A stretch of DNA of 5,299 nt from Ruminococcus sp. (lineage in GTDB: Bacteria; Bacillota; Clostridia; Oscillospirales; Ruminococcaceae): positions 1 through 5,299 of the forward strand of contig JAISHJ010000116.1 in the NCBI GenBank assembly GCA_031262625.1. The letters are read 5' to 3'. A program made the position numbers and the translations under genes. Below, piece after piece: positions 1 to 4,197 of this stretch. Each line of letters opens with the position of its first letter. Position 1 is the stretch's first letter. The notes below the pieces were generated by a model. It worked only from the letters and a program-made list of their open reading frames with translations. It ran no database searches and was not told the DNA's origin.

Positions 1-176
1 TGGGGAGGGGGAAAGCTAAGTTACAGGCACGAATAAACAGAAAGTAAGAGCCGATTTAAGTTAGGTTGCCCTCCTCCCCCCTGCCCTCCCCTTTGCAAAC
101 CCTCGGATAGGTTATCCAAAAAAAGACACCGCTGTCAAGCGAAAAAATCGCCATTCGGAGAAGCGAAAAAACCACA
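1..176. other. Intergenic region without a recognisable gene; C-rich tract
   Basis: I see no credible coding region here. The only notable feature is the C-rich stretch at 69-91. On the minus strand it reads as four runs of three or more guanines separated by 1 to 4 bases, which matches the usual G-quadruplex pattern. The eight bases at 2-9 (GGGGAGGG) are the exact reverse complement of 84-91. A long minus-strand open frame crosses this stretch, but it is built mostly from the repeats at 177-393 and is not supported as a gene. What lies to the left is outside the window. Confidence 0.6.
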
Positions 177-273
177 GCACGGAAGTGCCACAGCGGCGCA
201 ACAATCATAGCGCAAAATACTTTCTTTAATAAAACCGCTACGCGAAAGCGAATTCGCTCGCGCTCCGCGCAAA
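177..273. repeat. Palindromic intergenic repeat, copy 1
   Basis: The copy starts with GCACGGAAGTGC (177-188), a 4-bp stem closed by a GGAA loop. The body at 193-270 is closely similar to 316-392. It contains the perfect 12-bp palindrome AGCGAATTCGCT (248-259), preceded by CGCGAAAGCG (241-250), a 3-bp stem with a GAAA loop, and ends in GCGCTCCGCGC. Such GC-rich, hairpin-forming units between genes are typical of dispersed noncoding repeats (REP or MITE-like). Whether this one is dispersed through the genome cannot be seen from one window. No transposase or target-site duplication is visible. Confidence 0.7.
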
Positions 274-284
274 GGATAAACCTC

Positions 285-393
285 GCACGGAAGTGCTTAG
301 TCTGTACGACAGACCGCGGCGCAACAACCATAACGCAAAATACATTCTTTAACAAAAAGACATCCGAAAGCGAATTCGCTCGCGCTCCGCGCA
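285..393. repeat. Palindromic intergenic repeat, copy 2
   Basis: This is a second, diverged copy in the same orientation as the one at 177-273. It again begins with GCACGGAAGTGC (285-296) and ends with the 12-bp palindrome AGCGAATTCGCT and GCGCTCCGCGC. It differs by an inserted small hairpin, GTCTGT-ACG-ACAGAC (300-314), and several substitutions. A third variant of the leading motif, GCACGGCAAGTGC, lies at 427-439 inside the 3' arm of the lacI terminator. Two units in tandem plus a solo end suggest duplication of a repeat module downstream of the regulator gene. Confidence 0.7.
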
Positions 394-433
394 AAAAAAT
401 AAAGCCGTGCGCAGCACTAAAGCTACGCACGGC
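393..433 (-). terminator. Intrinsic terminator of the LacI-family gene
   Basis: Read leftward, a perfect 8-bp GC-rich stem (GCCGTGCG at 404-411 paired with 426-433) extends by three more pairs after one mismatch, with a 6-base loop. It is followed at once by a run rich in T on the minus strand (complement of 393-403, TTTATTTTTTT). It begins 13 bases beyond the stop codon of the regulator gene, the expected position for a Rho-independent terminator ending the leftward block. Confidence 0.88.
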
Positions 434-446
434 AAGTGCATAAAAT

Positions 447-1454
447 CTATATCTTTCCGACACTGCCGCCGATGATTATCTCGCCGGAGACAGTGAGAAG
501 ACGGGAGTTGTGAGGCTCTTTTTTAATGTCGGAGATGAGACGGCGAGCGGCTTCTGCACCGATTTTGTGAGCATCTTGGCGGAAGGTCGTCAGCGGCGGG
601 CGAAGAACTTCCGCTACTTTTGCGCCATCATAGCCTATAATTGAAATATCTTTCGGGATAGAAAGCCCCTTATTCTGTATAGCATTGATGCCGCCCATTG
701 CGGCGAAATCGTCGGGCATAATTATACAGGTCGGAGGGTCGGGGAGTTCTAAAAGCCGCGTGGTAATTTCCTCGGTAAGTTCGGTCTGAATATACAAACC
801 GCCTACTAAATAGGAAGGGTTAACATCAATATGAAGCGTTTCGAGTGTTTCGAGATAGCTTGAAACGCGCTCGGAAGTCACGTCGGAATCGTCGCCGTAG
901 ATATAAGCGATTTTCCTGTGTCCCATCGAGTAAGCGTATGTAACGAGGGCTTTCATACCGGCTTTGTTGTCGGAGAGGACCGCCGGGAAGCCGGGGTAGG
1001 CGTAGTCTACCGTTACTATGGGGTAGCCTGCCAAAGAAAGCTCTTTTATCATCGGCTCTTCAAAGCTGTCCACACAAACTATACAGATACCGTCGAAATT
1101 ACGGCACTTTGCGTGTTCGAGATATGTCATGCGGCGGTTGCCGAAACGCGGACCTATAAAGGTTACATCGTAACCCTGCTTCTCCACGTAAACTTTAAAG
1201 CCGTCTAAAACTTGAGAGAAGTAGCTGTGCGTAAGCCCCCTCCCGGCGTTGTCGGAGAAGAGAACGCCGAGATTATAGGTGCGGTTTGTTTTAAGAGCCT
1301 GCGCTTGGGAGTTCGGAGTATACCCCATCTCGCGCGCGGCATTTTTTATCAGGGTTTTCGTCTTTTCGGCAACATCATCGTGACCGTTTAAAGCCTTAGA
1401 TACAGTAGCTATAGATACTCCACAGGCATTCGCTATATCTTTAATTGTAGGCAT
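447..1454 (-). CDS. LacI/GalR-family transcriptional regulator
   Basis: A 335-residue protein of the usual LacI-family length. The N-terminus is a classic LacI helix-turn-helix (residues 3-22, TIKDIANACGVSIATVSKAL), followed by the YTPN motif and the hinge helix with its minor-groove leucine (A53-L54). Residues 60-335 form a periplasmic-binding-protein-like effector domain: NLGVLF at the first strand, S161-D162-N163, the GHRKIAYI turn (178-185), R196 in the position of the conserved effector-contacting arginine, PDDFAAMGG (247-255), SIIGYDG (271-277) and PPLTTFRQD (286-294). Such proteins usually repress sugar-use genes and are released or activated by a small ligand. The ligand cannot be told from sequence. 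The ATG at 1454 is preceded by AAGGGG about 6 bases upstream, a reasonable ribosome-binding site. The gene follows trpS after 24 bases with no terminator between, so cotranscription is likely. No sugar genes are visible nearby, and its targets may lie to the left of the window or elsewhere. Confidence 0.95.
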   Translation of the reverse strand: MPTIKDIANACGVSIATVSKALNGHDDVAEKTKTLIKNAAREMGYTPNSQAQALKTNRTYNLGVLFSDNAGRGLTHSYFSQVLDGFKVYVEKQGYDVTFIGPRFGNRRMTYLEHAKCRNFDGICIVCVDSFEEPMIKELSLAGYPIVTVDYAYPGFPAVLSDNKAGMKALVTYAYSMGHRKIAYIYGDDSDVTSERVSSYLETLETLHIDVNPSYLVGGLYIQTELTEEITTRLLELPDPPTCIIMPDDFAAMGGINAIQNKGLSIPKDISIIGYDGAKVAEVLRPPLTTFRQDAHKIGAEAARRLISDIKKEPHNSRLLTVSGEIIIGGSVGKI

Positions 1455-1478
1455 AATTTACCCCTTCGCAGTCAGAAA

Positions 1479-2465
1479 TTAAACTACAAATCCGACTTTT
1501 TTATACGCTTTTTTAAGGGTTTTTTCAGAGATTTTCATTGCTTTTTCCGCGCCGTCTTTCATACAGGAGAGAAGGTAATCCTTTTCGGCGGAAAGGCGGT
1601 TGTATTCGTTGCGGACAGGTGCGAGCGCATCCGCTACCGTCTCCCCTACCGCAAGCTTAAAGTCCCCATAACCGCGGCCGGCAAATTCTGCTTCTGTTTC
1701 TTCGAGAGTTTTTCCGGAAAATACAGAGTATATAGTCATAAGGTTAGATACTCCCGGCTTGTCCTCCGCGAAGCGTACTTCTGCGCCGGAATCGGTAACA
1801 GCGCGCTTGAACTTTCTCACAATATCGTCTTTAGATTCGAGAATATAAACGGAAGCATTCGGGTTGTCGTCAGACTTAGACATTTTTTTAGCAGGGTCTT
1901 GAAGGCTCATTATCTTAGCAGCACCGCCGGTAGGAATATACGCCTCCGGAATAGTGAAGAAGTCCCCATAACGGAAATTAAAACGCTCCGCAACATTCCT
2001 CGTCAGTTCTAAGTGCTGCTTCTGGTCAATTCCTATTGGAACAAGGTCTGCCTGATAAAGAAGAATATCCCCCGCCATCAGCACCGGGTAGGTAAACAGC
2101 CCCGCATTAACATCATCGGGGTGTTTTTGCGCCTTGTCCTTGTATTGAGTCATCCGCGACAATTCCCCGAACTGTGTGGAGCAGGATAATATCCAGTTCA
2201 TCTCCGCATGATTCTTATTATGGCTCTGTACAAACAAAACCGACCTGTTAACGTCAATTCCGCAAGCCATAGCGAGCGCGTAAGAATTCATGGTCTGCGC
2301 GCGAAGTTTCGCAGGCTCCTGTCTGACCGTTATAGCGTGCATATCAACTATCGAGTATATGCACTCATTCTCTTCCTGCATCTCACTCCAGTTTTTAACC
2401 GCACCGAGGTAGTTGCCTAAGGTAAATACAGCTGTAGGCTGTATACCTGAAAATATTCTCTTCAT
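1479..2465 (-). CDS. trpS: Tryptophanyl-tRNA synthetase
   Basis: A class I aminoacyl-tRNA synthetase that activates tryptophan with ATP and charges tRNA-Trp in the cytoplasm. With the ATG at 2465 the protein has 328 residues, the normal bacterial TrpRS length. It starts directly in the family N-terminus (MKRIFSGIQPT), followed by the TLGNYLGA form of the HIGH signature (residues 15-22). The AGDILLYQADLVP segment (131-143) carries the aspartate (D133) expected to read the indole nitrogen. DQKQHLELTRN follows at 147-157 and KMSKS at 194-198. All catalytic signatures are intact. The frame stays open upstream to a TTG at 2597, but those 44 extra codons translate an inverted-repeat element and are not TrpRS-like, so I reject them. 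No good Shine-Dalgarno sequence precedes 2465: the sequence there is the C-rich arm of the inverted repeat. No T-box leader is visible, although trpS genes in Firmicutes often have one. It lies 170 bases after the aminotransferase and 24 before the LacI gene. Confidence 0.97.
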   Translation of the reverse strand: MKRIFSGIQPTAVFTLGNYLGAVKNWSEMQEENECIYSIVDMHAITVRQEPAKLRAQTMNSYALAMACGIDVNRSVLFVQSHNKNHAEMNWILSCSTQFGELSRMTQYKDKAQKHPDDVNAGLFTYPVLMAGDILLYQADLVPIGIDQKQHLELTRNVAERFNFRYGDFFTIPEAYIPTGGAAKIMSLQDPAKKMSKSDDNPNASVYILESKDDIVRKFKRAVTDSGAEVRFAEDKPGVSNLMTIYSVFSGKTLEETEAEFAGRGYGDFKLAVGETVADALAPVRNEYNRLSAEKDYLLSCMKDGAEKAMKISEKTLKKAYKKVGFVV

Positions 2466-2635
2466 GGTACGCTGGGGGGAACTGTTTCTGAGCAGTAACA
2501 AGTTACTGCGAAAAGTTTCCCCCCAGACCCCCCTTTCAAAGACTTTTTCGTCTTTTTCTTTTATATGGTTTTTAGTGAAATGCTTTTCCGTCAGCAAATA
2601 TTTCCCTAAGTATCTTTAGTAAAACGCTTGTCCGT
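2466..2635. repeat. Inter-gene spacer with nested inverted repeat abutting the trpS start
   Basis: The spacer between the aminotransferase stop and the trpS ATG holds a nested inverted repeat. The outer arms are CTGGGGGGAACT (2472-2483) and AGTTTCCCCCCAG (2514-2526), 12 pairs with one bulged base. The inner arms are GCAGTAAC (2492-2499) and GTTACTGC (2502-2509), a perfect 8-bp stem around two bases. A smaller stem, AAAGAC/GTCTTT, lies at 2538-2555. In leftward RNA the outer hairpin ends 6 bases before the trpS start codon, so it could hinder ribosome entry. There is no T run after it on the minus strand, so it is not an obvious terminator. The G-rich arms look like an intergenic repeat element inserted here, but that origin is inference. 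Confidence 0.65.
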
Positions 2636-3826
2636 TTAATGTAACATTTGCTTAAGTACTTCTCCCAAGATAGCGCAGCCTTTAACGATATTCTCATCAG
2701 ACGGCGTGGAGTAGTTTAAGCGGAAAGAATTTATCGGCGTGTTTTCGTCTACTAAGAAGGCAGAGCCGGGAACGACCGCAACGTTGTTTTCCACCGCCGT
2801 CTTGCAGAAGGCGGGCATATTAACCTTTTCGGGGAGCGTTCCCCAAAGGAACAATCCTCCCTCCGGGCGGGTAAACTGTACCGAAGCCGGAATATGTTTT
2901 TCAAGTTCTGAGAGCATAAGGTGACATTTAGCCTTGTAAATCTCACGAATACGTTTTAGGTGTTCGTCAAAATTATAGTTGTTGACAAATTCATCGCAGA
3001 CCATCTGTGCGAAGATGTTTGTGTGAACGTCCGCAACCTGCTTGCAGACCACGATTTTCTGAATAATCTCTTTCGGCGCAGAGACGAATCCTACTCTAAG
3101 CCCGGGAGCAATTACTTTCGAGAAGCTTCCGACATAGATTACTCTTCCTTCTGTGTCGAAAGATTTTACGGAAGGAATAGGCTTTCCTTCAAAGCGGATT
3201 TCTCCATAGGGGTTGTCTTCTAAAATAATTACGTTATATTTGCAGGCAAGTTCATAAAGCTTTTTGCGCTTAGCTTCGCTCATGCAGATACCGGTGGGGT
3301 TTTGGAAATTCGGGATGGTGTAGATAATCTTAGGTTTAGAAGCACTCCTAAGCTTATTTTCAAGCATAGCCATATCCATGCCGTCGTCCTCCATAGGAAC
3401 GCCGGTAAGCTTTACGTTATAAGACTTGAAAGATGTGAGGGAGCCGGTAAAACTCGGTGCTTCACAGATTAGAGTTTCATGTTCGTTAAGGAGCACTTTA
3501 CAGGAAAGTTCGTTCCCCTGCTGTCCGCCGGATGTTATAATTACGTCGTCAATCTCGGGATTGTATGAATTTTGTGAAAGAAGTCTTGCTTTCATGGTCT
3601 CGCGAAGTTTAGCATAACCTTCTGTAATACTGTACTGGAGAGCCGCAACGGGGTTGTCTTTCATTATCTTAGCGGCAATTTCGCCGATTGCTTCCGACGG
3701 AAAAGCCTCCGGCGCAGGATTCCCCGCCGCAAAACTAATAACCTGAGGAAGTGAAGTAAATTTTAGTATCTCGCGTATCGCAGAAGCCTGAAGCCCGGTA
3801 ACTTTATCGGAAAAATCGTAATTCAT
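2636..3826 (-). CDS. PLP-dependent class I/II aminotransferase (LysN/2-aminoadipate aminotransferase-like)
   Basis: A 396-residue fold-type I aminotransferase, full length for the family, that would move an amino group between an amino acid and a 2-oxoacid using pyridoxal phosphate in the cytoplasm. Visible landmarks are ISFAAGNPAPEAFP (30-43), LQYSITEGYAKLR (63-75), the cofactor-phosphate loop SGGQQGNEL (99-107), N176 in PNFQNPTG, D204 and Y207 in LEDNPYGEIRF, the Schiff-base lysine K237 in VGSFSKVIAPGLRVG, and R369 in SFRLNYSTP, which should bind the substrate carboxylate. The overall pattern (COG1167 style, without a GntR domain) fits the group containing 2-aminoadipate, aromatic and branched-chain aminotransferases. 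Substrate cannot be fixed from sequence. The start at 3826 is the first ATG matching the family N-terminus, and its ribosome-binding site is weak (GAAAG close to the ATG). It is first in the leftward block and has an extended -10 promoter about 30 bases upstream of the start. Confidence 0.93.
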   Translation of the reverse strand: MNYDFSDKVTGLQASAIREILKFTSLPQVISFAAGNPAPEAFPSEAIGEIAAKIMKDNPVAALQYSITEGYAKLRETMKARLLSQNSYNPEIDDVIITSGGQQGNELSCKVLLNEHETLICEAPSFTGSLTSFKSYNVKLTGVPMEDDGMDMAMLENKLRSASKPKIIYTIPNFQNPTGICMSEAKRKKLYELACKYNVIILEDNPYGEIRFEGKPIPSVKSFDTEGRVIYVGSFSKVIAPGLRVGFVSAPKEIIQKIVVCKQVADVHTNIFAQMVCDEFVNNYNFDEHLKRIREIYKAKCHLMLSELEKHIPASVQFTRPEGGLFLWGTLPEKVNMPAFCKTAVENNVAVVPGSAFLVDENTPINSFRLNYSTPSDENIVKGCAILGEVLKQMLH

Positions 3827-3863
3827 GGTCTTTCATCTTTTCTATACAAATATTATCCCTTTT

Positions 3864-3892
3864 ATTATATCACATTATCAAAGGCTATTGTT
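3864..3892 (-). promoter_or_regulatory. Extended -10 promoter for the aminotransferase
   Basis: On the minus strand a perfect TATAAT (3864-3869) is preceded by TG one base upstream (TGATATAAT), an extended -10 element. The -35 position at 17-base spacing (3887-3892) reads AACAAT, a poor match, which is normal for extended -10 promoters. Transcription would start near 3857, giving a leader of about 30 bases. The -35 position overlaps the palindrome at 3891-3907. Confidence 0.7.
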
Positions 3893-3907
3893 TAACAAAT
3901 TGTTAAA
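3891..3907. promoter_or_regulatory. Palindromic operator-like site between divergent promoters
   Basis: TTTAACAA, one A, then TTGTTAAA form a perfect 8-1-8 inverted repeat. A second overlapping palindrome, TTGTTTAACAA (3888-3898), shares its left half. The site overlaps the -35 position of the leftward promoter and ends 9 bases before the -35 of the rightward promoter (3917), so one bound protein could affect both. The half-sites resemble those of several AT-rich operators, but their order does not fit the usual Rex arrangement, and the regulator is unknown. It lacks the central CG typical of LacI-family operators. Confidence 0.5.
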
Positions 3908-3916
3908 AAATTTATA

Positions 3917-3945
3917 TTGACTTGGTGAAATTTTTTGTGTATAAT
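3917..3945 (+). promoter_or_regulatory. Sigma-A promoter of the microprotein gene
   Basis: TTGACT (3917-3922), a 17-base spacer, then TATAAT (3940-3945): 11 of 12 consensus positions with ideal spacing. The expected start of transcription is about 3951-3952, only about 12 bases before the first ATG (3964). The Shine-Dalgarno sequence (GAGGTGG, 3952-3958) would therefore sit at the extreme 5' end of the RNA. Confidence 0.87.
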
Positions 3946-3963
3946 AAAAATGAGGTGGATAAT

Positions 3964-4092
3964 ATGGTGGATGTTATGATTGAGGAAGAGAAAAAGTTTC
4001 CGACCCTCGATGAACTTTTAGAGGACTGGGACGGCGTGCCGCCGGAAAAATACGACTGGGGAAAGCCGTTTGGCAGGGAGATAATATTATAG
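3964..4092 (+). CDS. 42-residue acidic microprotein resembling the MazE antitoxin C-terminal tail
   Basis: The ORF encodes 42 residues beginning MVDVMIEEEKKF and containing FPTLDELLEDWDG (12-24), YDWGKP (30-35) and the ending FGREIIL. From memory of the family, MazE-type antitoxins end in a toxin-binding tail of the pattern F-TL-EL ... DWG-P ... (K/R)E(V/I). This peptide follows that order closely, but has no AbrB/SpoVT DNA-binding domain, which would be about 45 residues upstream in a normal MazE. It is acidic and has no membrane segment or signal peptide. Support for a real gene comes from a near-consensus promoter, Shine-Dalgarno GAGGTGG 5 bases before the ATG, and a terminator that overlaps its stop codon. 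A second ATG at codon 5 (3976) has its own GGTGG at the same spacing and could be the true start, giving 38 residues. No MazF-like gene is adjacent in the window. It may neutralise a toxin encoded elsewhere, be a remnant, or have another partner. The coding call is fairly sure, the function only suggested. Confidence 0.72.
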   Translation: MVDVMIEEEKKFPTLDELLEDWDGVPPEKYDWGKPFGREIIL

Positions 4093-4124
4093 CTGCACAG
4101 GAATTATCCTGTACAGCTATTTTT
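4089..4124 (+). terminator. Intrinsic terminator of the microprotein gene
   Basis: ATAGCTGCACAGGA (4089-4102) pairs with TCCTGTACAGCTAT (4107-4120) as a 14-bp stem with a single C-A mismatch and a loop of ATTA, followed by a T run through 4124. The stop codon (4090-4092) lies inside the stem. On the opposite strand no T run follows, so termination is rightward only. The same hairpin would be the first structure in RNA from the promoter at 4128-4156. Confidence 0.9.
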
Positions 4125-4127
4125 ACT

Positions 4128-4156
4128 ATTATACCCTCTCTTTGTTCATTTGTCAA
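4128..4156 (-). promoter_or_regulatory. Perfect consensus sigma-A promoter, antisense to the microprotein gene
   Basis: On the minus strand TTGACA (4156-4151), exactly 17 bases, then TATAAT (4133-4128): all 12 consensus positions match. Transcription should start near 4121 and run leftward. The RNA would begin with the 4089-4120 hairpin and be fully complementary to the microprotein mRNA. I see no intrinsic terminator before the aminotransferase start at 3826, so the RNA may continue as a roughly 295-base leader of the aminotransferase-trpS-lacI mRNA, or be processed to a shorter antisense RNA. Confidence 0.87.
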
Positions 4157-4173
4157 CATAATTTCCCCCCCTC

Positions 4174-4197
4174 TTTTCATATACTTTCATATGAAAA
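4174..4197 (+). promoter_or_regulatory. Repeats and -10-like element over the flippase start codon
   Basis: TTTTCATAT (4174-4182) and ATATGAAAA (4189-4197) form a 9-bp inverted repeat spanning the flippase ATG, and TTTCATAT occurs twice with a 10-base period (4175 and 4185). TATACT (4180-4185) could be a -10 element, which would start RNA almost exactly at the ATG (4191). No good -35 lies at 17 bases; TTGTCA at 4150-4155 is 24 bases away. A leaderless flippase mRNA, or an operator over the start, are both possible. This is a weak assignment. Confidence 0.35.

Noticed and set aside
177..439. CRISPR array
   Set aside because: There are only two long diverged units with internal palindromes, and no uniform short repeats with unique spacers.
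56..463. A 135-codon minus-strand open frame downstream of and overlapping the end of the LacI gene
   Set aside because: It is made largely of the two palindromic repeat copies, crosses the lacI terminator, resembles no family I know, and most differences between its repeat-derived segments are amino-acid changing.
2466..2597. N-terminal extension of TrpS from a TTG codon
   Set aside because: The 44 extra residues translate the inverted-repeat element, while known TrpRS proteins begin at the MKRIFSGIQPT block.
2619..2632. LacI-family operator near AAAACGCTTGT upstream of trpS
   Set aside because: Only about half of the positions around the central CG are symmetrical, which is too weak to call.
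2466..2635. T-box riboswitch upstream of trpS
   Set aside because: No AGGGTGG-type T-box sequence, antiterminator or downstream terminator could be found in the 170-bp spacer. The G-rich arms belong to a simple nested inverted repeat.
3888..3907. Rex operator
   Set aside because: The half-sites TTGTTAA and TTAACAA are present, but in outward order and without the 4-base centre expected for Rex, so only a generic palindrome is claimed.
3974..4180. A 68-codon minus-strand open frame with a G-rich stretch before an internal ATG
   Set aside because: It runs through the consensus -35/-10 promoter and the terminator hairpin, and is antisense to the better supported microprotein gene. Its sequence has no family character.
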